Source: Bifidobacterium samirii (lineage in GTDB: Bacteria; Actinomycetota; Actinomycetes; Actinomycetales; Bifidobacteriaceae). Taken from it: a stretch of 64,000 bases of DNA. The stretch is from assembly GCF_003952945.1 (NCBI RefSeq), contig NZ_QXGK01000004.1, positions 1 to 64,000 on the forward strand. The letters are read 5' to 3'. The notes beneath the pieces were generated by a model. The model was not told where the DNA came from and ran no database searches. It worked only from the letters and a program-made list of their open reading frames with translations. Shown piece by piece: positions 36,501 through 44,606 of the stretch. The translations under genes were made by a program, and so were the position numbers. Position 1 is the stretch's first letter. Each line of letters begins with the position of its first letter.

Positions 36501-37127
36501 GAGGCCGTGGTCCATGAGCTCGATGTAGAAGTTGTCGCGCCCGTAGATGTCCTGCAGTTCGCCGGCGGCGCGCAGCGCCTCGTCGAACTGGCCGAGGCGC
36601 AGTCGCGTCTGGATGATGCCCGACGGGCATCCCGATCCGCAGATGATGCCCTTGGAGTAGGTGGAGAGCACTTCCTTGTCCATACGCGGGTAGCGCATGA
36701 CGCGCCCTTCGAGGTTCGCCACCGACGAGGCCTTCATCAGGTTGACGAGGCCCTCGTTGTTCTCCGCCCACAGCGTCAGGTGGGTGATGACGCCGCCACC
36801 GGACACGTCGTCGGGGTTGCGGCGGCGGTGCTTCTCGTCGAGGTTCGGATCCCAGTTCGTGTCCCAGCTCACGCGCGTGGGGTCCTGGCGGGCCGTCTCG
36901 GGCGTCACGTACGCCTCGATGCCCAGGATCGGCTTGACGCCGGCCTTGACGGCCGTGCTCCACAGCTCGTACGCGCCATGCATGTTGCCGTGGTCGGCGA
37001 TGCCGACGGCCGGCATGCCGAGGTCCTTGACGCGGTTGACGAGATTGGGGATCTTCGACGCGCCGTCCAGCAGCGAATAATGCGTGTGATTGTGCAGATG
37101 CACGAAGTTCTTACCCGGTTCAGCCAT
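33540..37127 (-). CDS. dnaE: DNA polymerase III alpha subunit
   Basis: 1195 residues from the ATG at 37127 (AAGGTGGG site); longer frames upstream lack a site. The replicative polymerase. The PHP domain starts with HLHNHTHYSLLDGA and ADHGNMHGAYELW, followed by the C-family palm with catalytic acids in the PDIDVDFDPEGR motif and PGRGSAAGAMVAY, fingers, helix-hairpin-helix ALNRRMVESLIHAGAFDS and a C-terminal OB fold (VTLAGLITSVDRRVSKKGNPWAIVTIED). Actinobacterial DnaE normally has its proofreading in the PHP domain. Transcribed alone. Confidence 0.97.
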   Translation of the reverse strand: MAEPGKNFVHLHNHTHYSLLDGASKIPNLVNRVKDLGMPAVGIADHGNMHGAYELWSTAVKAGVKPILGIEAYVTPETARQDPTRVSWDTNWDPNLDEKHRRRNPDDVSGGGVITHLTLWAENNEGLVNLMKASSVANLEGRVMRYPRMDKEVLSTYSKGIICGSGCPSGIIQTRLRLGQFDEALRAAGELQDIYGRDNFYIELMDHGLEIETKVTEDLLLIAKKLNAPLLATNDSHYVFEQDRDAQDAMLCINSGDTLDNPDRFKFDGSGYYIKTAEEMRDLFRDLPEACDNTLEIAERCNVMFDDNEDGAFMPQFPCPEGWDETSLFLKKVEEGLEKRYDGNVPLHVLKQADYECGVICQMQFCGYFLVVADYINWAKEHGVVVGPGRGSAAGAMVAYAMGITELDPLEHGLIFERFLNPERVSLPDIDVDFDPEGRSRVLDYVADLYGHDKVAQCVIYGTIKTKQALKDSARIMGYDFSMGETVTKALPPSETGGKDISLHDIFDPAAKRYAEAREYRELYDSNPDVKRITEEAKGIEGLIRQTGVHACATIMGSAPITDTSPLLERIDGTVTTTFEYHTCETLGLVKMDFLGLSNLTIIRDTLRNVELNGKGKIDHTKIPLDDKATYELLSRGDTLGVFQLDGDGMRSLLRTLKPTNFNDISALIALYRPGPMSMESHTNYAKRKNGLQRITPIHPELDEPLKQVLDETYGLIIYQEQVQSAARILAGYSLGKADVLRRAMGKKKPEVLAKEKIPFFAGMKEHGYSEEAAEAIWEILVPFSGYAFNKAHSAAYGLISYWTAYLKTHYPVEFMAALLQGASTNKDKTALYLGEARRMGIQVLSPDVNESVFEYSAVGDVVRFGLGAIRNVGEAPVKDIIAEREGSRGRFVNFMDFIRRVPLSALNRRMVESLIHAGAFDSIDPNRRALFTIHEAAIDSVVSVKRKEAEGQFDLFSDADDGGVDAMGDATVAVPDMDDWDKKTKLNLEREMLGLYVSDHPLSGMQAVLAGLREMSIAHLVDRAKTMGDGQQVTLAGLITSVDRRVSKKGNPWAIVTIEDMESSIQCMFFGKVYEAAAPELVQDEIVQIRGQVEVRDETVSLRATEMQKPSLVAADERPLVITLPQVALERGNMQRLAQSLQAHPGYCEVHLAIVDDAGNAQVLTFGDRFRVQRDTALFAELKILFGPGCLPAV

Positions 37128-37282
37128 GCGTCCCACCTTACCGCATGCCCGTCCGGCCACGTCGCGGGCGGACGCCGGGCCGTTATCCACAACGCCCGTT
37201 CCGGCTTGCATGCGGGCCGACCTTCACTGATGATGGGAGGACACGCCGCGCGACCGACGCGCGCCGCACGACAGGAGGCATC

Positions 37283-37708
37283 ATGGCCGACGCTCCCCCG
37301 TACCGGCATCCGCATACCGACGTCCCGCACCCGTCGACGTATCCTCCCGACCCGCGGACGCGTCCGCCGGGCGGCCGCATCACCGCGGACGGGCTGCGCC
37401 GCGCGGCGCGCATCCTCCACATCATCGGCAACATCCTGCTGGCGCTCGCGATAGCGTCGGCCGTGGCCGTGGCCGGCTGCATGTGGTTTCTGTCGCGCGG
37501 CGTCTACGATCCGGCGGATGTGCTGGTGCTGCTGGCGGAATGCCTCCTCATCGACGCATGCCGGTCGACGGCGATCGGCATGGTCCTGACGCACGCCGCC
37601 GGATTCGCCGTGTCGTTCGCCGCCGGCCGACGCGCTACTGCAGCCGCGGATGACGTTCCCGCATCAGGTCCAGCGCCCGCGCCAGATCCGTCGGGTAGCG
37701 GGAGGTGA
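37283..37708 (+). CDS. Small integral membrane protein of unknown function
   Basis: 141 residues. An ATG with ACAGGAGGCATC just upstream gives a strong start. A proline- and histidine-rich N-terminus (1-32) precedes two predicted membrane helices (about 45-69 and 79-115) and a short Ala/Pro tail. No family recognised. The last 74 bases overlap, on the opposite strand, the 3' end of rluD (37635-37708), so the two transcripts are antisense to each other there. Confidence 0.65.
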   Translation: MADAPPYRHPHTDVPHPSTYPPDPRTRPPGGRITADGLRRAARILHIIGNILLALAIASAVAVAGCMWFLSRGVYDPADVLVLLAECLLIDACRSTAIGMVLTHAAGFAVSFAAGRRATAAADDVPASGPAPAPDPSGSGR

Positions 37709-38564
37709 CGGTCGTCCAGACGCGCGTACGCGGGTGACGGAACTCCAGCTGGGTCGCATGCAGCCACTGGCGTTCCAGTCCCAGCGCCTCGGACAGCACC
37801 GGATTGGCGCCGTACATCGCGTCGCCGGCCAGAGGATGGCCGATCGACGAGAAGTGCACGCGGATCTGATGGGTGCGTCCCGTCTCCAAATTCACGGAGA
37901 CGAACGTGGCCTCGCCGCCGAAGCGCTCGGTCACGTCCCAGTGCGTCACGGCGGGCTTGCCGGCGGGGGTCACGCAGAAGCGGAAGTCGGACACCTTCGC
38001 GCGTCCGATCGGCGCCTCGATGGTGGCGCGGTCCTCCTTGAGGCTGCCCTGGACGAGCGCATGGTAGGTCTTGACGACCTCGTGCTCGGCGAACTGGCGT
38101 CGCATCTCCACGTACGCCAGATCGGACTTGCACACGAGCATGAGCCCGGACGTGCCCACGTCGAGGCGGGAGACGATGCCCTGCCGTCCGGCGGCGCCGT
38201 ACGACGTGATGTGCACGCCGCGGTCGAGCAGGCTGCCCAGCACGGTCGGGCCGGTCCAGCCGACCGACGCGTGCGCGGCGACGCCCACCGGCTTGTCCAC
38301 GACGACGACGTCGTCGTCCTCGTAGACGATCGCCATGTCGGAGGCGACGGGTTCGGGTTCCGTCCGGGCCTCCACGAGGTCGAATTCGACGGTCTCCCCC
38401 GCCATCAGCGTGCCGGATTTGGCGATGTCGCGCCCCAGCACGCGCGCCTGACCGGATTCGATGAGGTCGGCGGCCTTGGCGCGCGAGATGCCGAGCATCT
38501 TGGCGACGGCCACGTCGAACCGCTTGCCCACGAGGGCGTCGGGGGCGGGTACGAGGCGGCTCAT
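37635..38564 (-). CDS. rluD: Ribosomal large subunit pseudouridine synthase, RluD-like
   Basis: 309 residues. An N-terminal S4 domain (RFDVAVAKMLGISRAKAADLIESGQ, 15-39) and the RluA-family catalytic motif RLDVGTSGLM with Asp135, then HQIRVH. It isomerises uridines in 23S rRNA. The ATG overlaps the lspA stop as ATGA (38561-38564), so it is coupled to lspA. RluA/B-type siblings cannot be excluded; the S4 domain plus RLD motif favour RluD. Confidence 0.93.
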   Translation of the reverse strand: MSRLVPAPDALVGKRFDVAVAKMLGISRAKAADLIESGQARVLGRDIAKSGTLMAGETVEFDLVEARTEPEPVASDMAIVYEDDDVVVVDKPVGVAAHASVGWTGPTVLGSLLDRGVHITSYGAAGRQGIVSRLDVGTSGLMLVCKSDLAYVEMRRQFAEHEVVKTYHALVQGSLKEDRATIEAPIGRAKVSDFRFCVTPAGKPAVTHWDVTERFGGEATFVSVNLETGRTHQIRVHFSSIGHPLAGDAMYGANPVLSEALGLERQWLHATQLEFRHPRTRVWTTVTSRYPTDLARALDLMRERHPRLQ

Positions 38565-39109
38565 AGGGCACCGCCTTCCGCGGCGTCCTTCCCCGATGGA
38601 CGCTCCATGTCCGCAAGGTCCTTCACGCCGAACGGCTCGCCTATCACGATCAGCACGACGATGCCGATGCCGGCGACCATCAGCGCGATGTCCGCGACGT
38701 TGCCGATCGACCACCCGTAGTCGAGGAAGTCGACGACGCGTCCGTTGAGGAACACGTCGGCGTAGGCGATGCGGTCGATCAGGTTGCCGACCGCGCCGGA
38801 GAACGCCAGTCCCAGCATCAGGCTCCACTTCGTCGACACGGTGCGCCAGGCGAGCACGAGCATCGCCACGCTGGCCACGACGGCCAGCAGGGAGATCATC
38901 CACGTGTTCGACGCGCCGAAGCCGAGCGAGGCGCCCGGATTGTGCACGAGCCGGAGCGACAGGAGCGGCGGGAGCACGTCGATCGTGCGCCCGTCGCCCA
39001 GTACGGCCTGCGCCCACATCTTGGTGGCCTGGTCGGCGACGAGCCCGAGCGCCGCCACGCATGCAAAGACGGCCACGCGGGCGCGCGGCCGTCCCTGTCG
39101 AATAGTCAT
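38561..39109 (-). CDS. lspA: Lipoprotein signal peptidase (signal peptidase II)
   Basis: 182 residues, four membrane helices. It cleaves diacylated prolipoproteins before the lipid-modified cysteine. The two catalytic aspartates lie in GAVGNLIDRI (Asp112) and IGNVADIAL (Asp140), and HNPGASLGF is the conserved loop. The C-terminal cytoplasmic tail ends in an acidic/Lys stretch. It lies between divIVA (18 bases upstream) and rluD (overlapping). Confidence 0.96.
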   Translation of the reverse strand: MTIRQGRPRARVAVFACVAALGLVADQATKMWAQAVLGDGRTIDVLPPLLSLRLVHNPGASLGFGASNTWMISLLAVVASVAMLVLAWRTVSTKWSLMLGLAFSGAVGNLIDRIAYADVFLNGRVVDFLDYGWSIGNVADIALMVAGIGIVVLIVIGEPFGVKDLADMERPSGKDAAEGGAL

Positions 39110-39127
39110 ATCCGATGTCCCCGAACG

Positions 39128-40684
39128 TCAGCGACCGGACTGCTCGGTCTGGTTGAAGCTGTTCGTGTCGGACACCTGGCCCATCAGGCCGGAGAGGAAC
39201 TCCGTCAGGCGGGCGCGGTACGCGCTCTCGAACTGCTTGAGGCCCTGGATGTTGCCCTCGATGACCTTCGACTGCTCGGTCAGGGCGTCGCGCACCTGCT
39301 GCGCGTAGTCGTCGGCCGCGGTGCGGGTGTTCTGGTCGTACTCGCCGGCGCGGTGGTGGACCTCGGCCTCGTAGGCGTCCGCCGCCTGACGGGTCTTGCG
39401 CTCGTAGGCGTCGGCCTCCTGGCGGGTCTGCTGCTCGTAGGCGTCTCCCTCCTGCTGGCGTCCCTGCAGGTAGTCGTCGCCTTCCTTCTTCTTGGTCTGC
39501 AGGTAGGTGTCGCCCTCCTGCTTGCGGGTCGCCAGATAGGCGTCGCCGTCCTGCTTCTTGCCGGCCAGGTAGGCGTCGCCCTCCTGCTGGCGCGCCTGCA
39601 GGTAGGTGTCGCCGTCCTGCTGGCGGGCCTGCTCGTAGGCGTCGCCCTCCTGCTTCTTGGAGTCGAGGTACGAATCGGCGTCCTGATGCGTGTTCTGCAT
39701 GTAGGTGTCGGCGTCCTGACGGGTCTTGATGGAGTAGCTGTCGGCGTCGGCGCGGGTGCGGTCCGAGTAGGCGTCGGCGTCCGCGTGGATGCGGTTGTTG
39801 TACTCGTCGGCCTCGGTGCGGGTGCGGCTCGAGTAGTCGTTGGCCTTGGTGACGAGGTCGTTGTACTTGGCCTGGCTGGCCTCGGTGATCTCCTTGGCCT
39901 TCGCCTTGCCCTTGTCGACGTACTGGTCGTGCAGCTGCATGGCCAGCGTCAGCATCGCGGTGGCGCGCTCCGGCTCGGTGCTGGCCGCGGCGGCGGCGCC
40001 GGCGATCTTCTGCAGGCTGCCGGTCTCGGTGCTCGGCTCGACCTTGGCGACCTGCTCGCGCAGCTGGTTCTCGCGCTGCTTGGCCTCATCGAGCTGGCGG
40101 GACAGCTCCTGCACCTGACGGGCGGCCTGGGCGCCCTGCTGGGCCTGCTGCTGCGCCAGCTGCAGCTGACGGGACAGGTCCTCGCTCGTGGCGCGGAACG
40201 TGTCGCGCTCGCGCTGGATGGCGGCGAGCTGCTCCTTGAGCACGTCGTTGTCGGACGCGGCGGCGGCCTGGGCGGTCAGCTGATCGATCTGGGCGTTGAG
40301 CTGGTCGACCTGGCCCTTGAGCTGCTCGTTCTGCGATGCCAGCGCACGGTTGCTCTCCTCGGCCTCGCCGAGCTTCGTGCGGGCCATCTGCGCGGCCTGG
40401 TCGGCGTCACCGGCGGCGCTGCCGGCGGCCTTGAGGCTCTCGTTCTCATCGGTCAGCTGCTGGACCTTGGCGCTCAGCTCGGAGATCTTCGCGTTGAGAC
40501 CGGCGACGTCCGGGCCCAGAGACTGTGTGGCGGCGCCGGCGGCGACGGCCTGCTTGCCGAGCGCCTCGACGGTCTCCGTGACCTGATCGAGAAAATCGTC
40601 GACCTCGTCGACGTCATAACCTTCCTTGAATCGGACCGTCTGGAAGGTATGCTCCCGGATGTCCTTCGGAGTCAACAAAGCCAT
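39128..40684 (-). CDS. divIVA: DivIVA-domain protein with long 11-residue repeat coiled coil
   Basis: 518 residues. The N-terminal DivIVA/Wag31 membrane-binding domain (LTPKDIREHTFQTVRFKEGYDVDEVDDFLDQ, 4-34) marks it as a polar growth scaffold that recruits cell-wall synthesis. A long coiled coil (65-245) is followed by a striking array at about residues 284-470: 16-17 consecutive units of exactly 11 residues, each starting with Tyr (pattern Y-x-x-x-[TRK]-[RK]-[QA]-x-[AG]-D-x). Such hendecads usually form right-handed coiled coils. The C-terminal 50 residues return to a helical tail. It is much longer than M. tuberculosis Wag31 (260 residues). Confidence 0.93.
   Translation of the reverse strand: MALLTPKDIREHTFQTVRFKEGYDVDEVDDFLDQVTETVEALGKQAVAAGAATQSLGPDVAGLNAKISELSAKVQQLTDENESLKAAGSAAGDADQAAQMARTKLGEAEESNRALASQNEQLKGQVDQLNAQIDQLTAQAAAASDNDVLKEQLAAIQRERDTFRATSEDLSRQLQLAQQQAQQGAQAARQVQELSRQLDEAKQRENQLREQVAKVEPSTETGSLQKIAGAAAAASTEPERATAMLTLAMQLHDQYVDKGKAKAKEITEASQAKYNDLVTKANDYSSRTRTEADEYNNRIHADADAYSDRTRADADSYSIKTRQDADTYMQNTHQDADSYLDSKKQEGDAYEQARQQDGDTYLQARQQEGDAYLAGKKQDGDAYLATRKQEGDTYLQTKKKEGDDYLQGRQQEGDAYEQQTRQEADAYERKTRQAADAYEAEVHHRAGEYDQNTRTAADDYAQQVRDALTEQSKVIEGNIQGLKQFESAYRARLTEFLSGLMGQVSDTNSFNQTEQSGR
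39308..39835 (-). repeat. Array of sixteen 33-bp (11-residue) coding repeats in divIVA
   Basis: Within divIVA the tract encodes sixteen perfect 11-residue units (seventeen if the degenerate last is counted), for example YLQARQQEGDA, YLAGKKQDGDA and YLATRKQEGDT. Base sequences of neighbouring units are similar but not identical, so the array is old and held by selection on the protein. Confidence 0.9.
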
Positions 40685-40825
40685 AAATCTTTACACCTCG
40701 CTTTGGGGCCATGCCTCGCTGTGTTGGTATCAAAATCAGATGCTAGCACGGCCCCCGCGCAAACATGCGTCTTTGGACCCCATACGGACCATGACACGCG
40801 GGGAATTCGTCGGTCGGGCGCTCCT

Positions 40826-40862
40826 CGCCCATGCCTATGCCGGCAGGGCCTGGGCATGGGCG
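40826..40862 (-). terminator. Hairpin downstream of yggT
   Basis: CGCCCATGCC (40826-40835) pairs with GGCATGGGCG (40853-40862), 30 bases past the yggT stop and before divIVA. A 10-bp stem without a T run. Confidence 0.55.
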
Positions 40863-40891
40863 CGAACCGCGTGGACGCAGACGGCGACGGG

Positions 40892-41173
40892 TCAGATCAG
40901 CACGCGCAGCACCACGAGCAGGAAGTAGAGCACGATGAAGCTCACGTCCAGATAGACGGGGCCCATCGGCAACGGGCGGATCCAACGGCGCAGCCAGCGC
41001 AGCGGCGGCTCGGTGAGCCGGTACACCACGTCGATCAGCGAGGCGACCACGCCGCGCGGATACCAGCGGGGCGCCAGCACGGCGACCCAGTCGAGGATCA
41101 TGCGCACGAACAGCACGGTGATGTACGCGTCGATCAGCCAGTCGAGGATTCTTGCGATGACGAAAAACAGCAT
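40892..41173 (-). CDS. yggT: YggT family membrane protein
   Basis: 93 residues with two membrane helices (about 4-30 and 70-92) separated by the conserved cytoplasmic loop YRLTEPPLRWLRRWIRP, the YggT signature. In Gram-positives the gene (often called ylmG) lies between sepF and divIVA and is linked to division-site and nucleoid organisation. Its ribosome site and start codon are buried in a 12-bp hairpin (41171-41205), so translation may be limited by RNA structure. Confidence 0.93.
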   Translation of the reverse strand: MLFFVIARILDWLIDAYITVLFVRMILDWVAVLAPRWYPRGVVASLIDVVYRLTEPPLRWLRRWIRPLPMGPVYLDVSFIVLYFLLVVLRVLI

Positions 41174-41205
41174 TCCCCCAGACTACCAACCGGTCTGGGG
41201 GAATG
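41171..41205 (-). promoter_or_regulatory. Hairpin that hides the yggT ribosome site and start codon
   Basis: CATTCCCCCAGA (41171-41182) and TCTGGGGGAATG (41194-41205) are perfect complements. On the minus strand the 3' arm ends in GGGGGAATG, which is the yggT Shine-Dalgarno sequence and ATG. It could stop sepF transcription or gate yggT translation. Confidence 0.6.
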
Positions 41206-41265
41206 CTGGACGGATGCTGGAGGAATCGTCACGGGAGCGCGGCCTGGAGGCCGCTCCCGCGACGG

Positions 41266-41742
41266 TCAGTCCGCGAAGAGGTCGTGCGACGAGGAGGCCT
41301 GCGTCGGCTCCTCGACCTTGATGTTCACCTGGGCGGGGCTGAGCAGGAACACGCGCGGGGTGACGCGCTCGATCGAGCCGCGCACGCCGAACACGACGCC
41401 GGCGGAGAAGTCGACGATGCGGTAGGCGACGGCCTCGGCCACGCCGGTCAGGTTGAGCACCACCGGCACGCCGTCACGCAGGGCGCGCCCCACCAGCTGG
41501 GCGTCCTCATACGTCTTGGGATGGATCGTCGTGATGCGGTTCACCCGTCCCTGGAAGGGGTTCGACTCGCGCGCCGGGGCCGGCGAGGCGGCAGGCGCTC
41601 CGGCCGCGGGCTGGGACATCGGCGTGACGGAATGGTCGGAGTCGAACGAGGTCTCGTCCGCGACATCATCCTCGAACGGCTCCTCGTCCACCACGTCGCT
41701 CATGCCCAGATAGGACATCGCGCTTTTCATGAATCCAGCCAT
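41266..41742 (-). CDS. sepF: Cell division protein SepF
   Basis: 158 residues. It binds the C-terminal tail of FtsZ and anchors the Z ring to the membrane. The N-terminal amphipathic helix (MAGFMKSAMSYLGM) and an acidic linker (18-60) lead into the SepF core (about 63-140: TTIHPKTYEDAQLVGRALRDGVPVVLNLTG...RIVDFSAGVVFGVRGSIERVTPRVFLLSP). It follows ftsZ after 33 bases and is followed by yggT. Confidence 0.95.
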   Translation of the reverse strand: MAGFMKSAMSYLGMSDVVDEEPFEDDVADETSFDSDHSVTPMSQPAAGAPAASPAPARESNPFQGRVNRITTIHPKTYEDAQLVGRALRDGVPVVLNLTGVAEAVAYRIVDFSAGVVFGVRGSIERVTPRVFLLSPAQVNIKVEEPTQASSSHDLFAD

Positions 41743-41775
41743 GACGGCTCCTTTCGATCAGCTCCGTCCCGCCGC

Positions 41776-43164
41776 TCAGCGCAGGAAGTCGGGAATGTCC
41801 AGGTCGCCCGGATCGTTGGCGGAGATCACGCTGTGCTCGCTGGTCGCGTCGAACGACGGCACCGACGGGGCGTACGTCGGCAGCGGCTGCGCCATCGGCT
41901 GGACCGGCTGCACCGGCTGGGCCTGCTGGATCGGCTGCACCGGCTGCTGGATCGGCTGCACCGGCTGCACCGGCTGCTGGGCCGGCACGCTCGGGGCGGC
42001 CGTCTGCTGCGTCGTCTGCGGCTGGTAGCTCGGCATGCCGGACAGCAGCGGGGAGCCCTGGCCCGGGGTCGGGCTGGTCACCGCGATGGCCGGGGACGCC
42101 GGACGCTGCGGGGTCTGGGAGACGGCCTGGCGGGTCGCGGTCTGGGCCGCCGGGAAGACCGGGGTCGCCGCCTCGGCGCGTTCGGCCGGTTCGGCGCTGG
42201 TCTTCGTGTCGAAGCCGGCGGCGATGACGGTGACGCGCACCTCGTCGCCGTACGCGTCGTTGAGGGCCAGACCCCAGATGATCTGCGCCTCCGGGTGGAT
42301 GGCCTGACGCACCAGCTCGGTGGCGGCCGCGGCCTCGTGCAGGCCGAGGTCGGTCGGGCCGGCGATGTTGATGAGCACGCCGTGGGCGCCCTCGATGCTC
42401 TCCTCGAGCAGCGGCGAGCTGATCGCGATCTCGGCGGCTTGGGTGGCGCGGTCCTCGCCGCGCGCCGAGCCGATGCCGAACAGGGCGGTGCCCGCGCCGC
42501 GCAGGATCGAGTTGACGTCGGCGAAATCGACGTGGATGTAGGAGTTCATGGAGATCAGGTCGGTCACGCCCTGCACGCCGGCCAGCAGCGCGCTGTCGGC
42601 GTTCTTGAACGCGTCGACGATGCCGACGGTGCGGTCGGACATCTCGAGCAGTCGGTCGTTGGGGATGACGATGAGCGCATCGACCTCGTTGCGCAGCTTC
42701 TCGATGCCCAGGTTGGCGGACGCGGAGCGCTGCGGGCCCTCGAAGGAGAACGGGCGGGTGACGACGGCGATGGTCAGCGCGCCCTGCTGGTGCGCGGAAC
42801 GGGCCACGATCGGGCTGGCTCCGGTGCCGGTGCCGCCGCCCTCGCCGCAGGTCACGAACACCATGTCGGCGCCCTTGAGGGCCTCCTCGATGTCGGACTG
42901 GTGGTCCTGGGCCGCCTTGGCGCCCTTCTCCGGGTCGGCGCCGGCGCCGAGGCCGCGGCTCATGTTGTCGGTAAGGGCGATCTTCACATCGGCGTCAGAT
43001 CGAAGCAGATCCTTGGCGTCGGTGTTGACGGCGACGAATTCGACATCCTGCAGGCCTTCGACGATCATGCGGTTGACGGCATTGCCGCCAGCACCGCCGA
43101 CGCCGACGACCTTGATGTTGATCCTGTCGTTGAACTGCTCGTTCTGGGCGATTTCGCTCACCAT
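41776..43164 (-). CDS. ftsZ: Cell division GTPase FtsZ
   Basis: 462 residues, longer than the usual 380-400 because of the linker. The tubulin-like GTPase polymerises into the Z ring. GVGGAGGNAVNRM (21-33), the tubulin signature GGGTGTGAS (109-117), and the synergy loop DFADVNSIL are present. A Gln/Pro/Val-rich linker of about 120 residues (PVQPVQPIQQ repeats) ends in the conserved tail DLDIPDFLR that binds SepF. First gene of the ftsZ-sepF-yggT group. Confidence 0.97.
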   Translation of the reverse strand: MVSEIAQNEQFNDRINIKVVGVGGAGGNAVNRMIVEGLQDVEFVAVNTDAKDLLRSDADVKIALTDNMSRGLGAGADPEKGAKAAQDHQSDIEEALKGADMVFVTCGEGGGTGTGASPIVARSAHQQGALTIAVVTRPFSFEGPQRSASANLGIEKLRNEVDALIVIPNDRLLEMSDRTVGIVDAFKNADSALLAGVQGVTDLISMNSYIHVDFADVNSILRGAGTALFGIGSARGEDRATQAAEIAISSPLLEESIEGAHGVLINIAGPTDLGLHEAAAATELVRQAIHPEAQIIWGLALNDAYGDEVRVTVIAAGFDTKTSAEPAERAEAATPVFPAAQTATRQAVSQTPQRPASPAIAVTSPTPGQGSPLLSGMPSYQPQTTQQTAAPSVPAQQPVQPVQPIQQPVQPIQQAQPVQPVQPMAQPLPTYAPSVPSFDATSEHSVISANDPGDLDIPDFLR

Positions 43165-43303
43165 TGTCTCCTGTCACTCACGGTTACGCATAACTCTATC
43201 GCAGAACCCCTGATAACGGGTTCTATTCTCTCACCTTCCGCCCGTGTTTCGCACCGGCATTTCGCGCGGTGCCGGGGCCCGGCGGCGGCCCCGTCGTTCT
43301 CCG

Positions 43304-44575
43304 TCAGTAGGAGGCGTCCATCGGGTCGTCGCCGAACAGGGCCTCGCGCTCCTGCCGCGTGGTCTCACGCGAGTCGAGCCATCCGTAGGGCAGATGCACC
43401 TTCTTGGCGAAGCGCACACGGCCGCGCGGCTTGTCCTTGATGCGTTCGGGCAGACGCATCGACGGGTCCAGACGGCCGATCTCGCGGCGCACGTCGTCGA
43501 GCGACTCGCATTCCATGAACGCCCTGCGCGTGGATCCGCCCACGGCGAAACCCTTGAGATACCAGGCGACGTGCTTGCGCAGGTCGTGCACGGCCATGCG
43601 CTCGTCGCCGTCGTAGAACTCGGTGAGCAGCATCGCATGGCGTTCGATGACCGCGCACACCTCGCCCAGCGTCGGGTCGACGCGCTCGTCGCTGCCGGCG
43701 AACGCGTTGGCGATGTCGGCGAACAGCCACGGGCGCCCCTGGCAGCCGCGGCCGATGGCCACGCCGGCGCAGCCGGTCTCGCGCACCATCTCGAGCGCGT
43801 CCTCGGCGCCCCAGATGTCGCCGTTGCCGAACACCGGCACGTCGAGCGCCTCCACGAGCTCGCCGATGCGATCCCAGTCGGAGTGCCCGCCGTAGTATTC
43901 GGCGGTGGTGCGCGCGTGCAGCGTGACCGCCCTGCAGCCCTCCTCCTGCGCGATGCGGCCCGCCTCGAGGAACGTCTCGTGCTCGTGGTCGATGCCGACG
44001 CGGATCTTGGCGGTCACCGGGATGCCGGCCGGCTCGCACACCTTGACGACGCGGCGGATGATGTCGGTGAACAGGTCGGTCTTCCACGGCAGAGCCGAAC
44101 CGCCGCCGCGGCGCGTCACCTTGGGCACCGGGCAGCCGAAGTTCAGGTCGACGTGGTCGGCCATGCCCTCGTCCACGACGATGCGCGCCGCCTGCTCGGT
44201 GATGGCCGGGTTGACGCCGTACAGCTGCAGGGAGCGCACCCGCTCCCCCGGCGCGAACCGGCACAGGCGCAGCGCCTTGGGATTGCGCGCCACGAGCGCG
44301 CGGGCGGTGATCATCTCGGCCACATACAGGCCGTCGGGCCCATACTCCTCGCACAGGACGCGGAACGGCCAGTTGGTCACGCCGGCCATCGGCGAAAGCA
44401 CCACCGGGGTCGGCACCTCGATCGCGCCGAGCCGCACCGGCGGCATCGTCACCGGCGATCCGGGACGCGACGGCGCGTCCGTACGCGGGTCGAGGCGGTC
44501 GGTCTCGTGCGTTCCGTCGATCACGGTGTCTCGCATCGCGTCGGTCGCGGGGCGCTCGTCAATGGGTTCTGTCAC
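43304..44575 (-). CDS. dusB: tRNA-dihydrouridine synthase
   Basis: 423 residues from GTG at 44575, chosen for the GAGGAAG site in front of it; a longer frame to 44653 runs into the glyS terminator region. An FMN enzyme reducing uridine in tRNA. Landmarks: PVVLSPMAGVTNWPFRVLC, GLYVAEMITARAL, LNFGCPVPKVTRRGGGSAL with the catalytic Cys, KIRVGID, and GNGDIWGAEDALEM, VAIGRGCQGRPWLF. A basic C-terminal extension is present. Subfamily DusB is the usual actinobacterial form; the exact uridine is not known. Confidence 0.93.
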   Translation of the reverse strand: MTEPIDERPATDAMRDTVIDGTHETDRLDPRTDAPSRPGSPVTMPPVRLGAIEVPTPVVLSPMAGVTNWPFRVLCEEYGPDGLYVAEMITARALVARNPKALRLCRFAPGERVRSLQLYGVNPAITEQAARIVVDEGMADHVDLNFGCPVPKVTRRGGGSALPWKTDLFTDIIRRVVKVCEPAGIPVTAKIRVGIDHEHETFLEAGRIAQEEGCRAVTLHARTTAEYYGGHSDWDRIGELVEALDVPVFGNGDIWGAEDALEMVRETGCAGVAIGRGCQGRPWLFADIANAFAGSDERVDPTLGEVCAVIERHAMLLTEFYDGDERMAVHDLRKHVAWYLKGFAVGGSTRRAFMECESLDDVRREIGRLDPSMRLPERIKDKPRGRVRFAKKVHLPYGWLDSRETTRQEREALFGDDPMDASY

Positions 44576-44606
44576 GGATTCTTCCTCGATACGAATGGGA
44601 TGATGA

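Noticed and set aside
33672-37454. 1260-codon plus-strand frame opposite dnaE
   Set aside because: Antisense shadow of the polymerase gene; no start signal or motif.
39308-39835. Regular 33-bp periodicity taken as possible tandem DNA repeat of non-coding origin
   Set aside because: It is conserved at the protein level as 11-residue units in divIVA, while DNA units differ.
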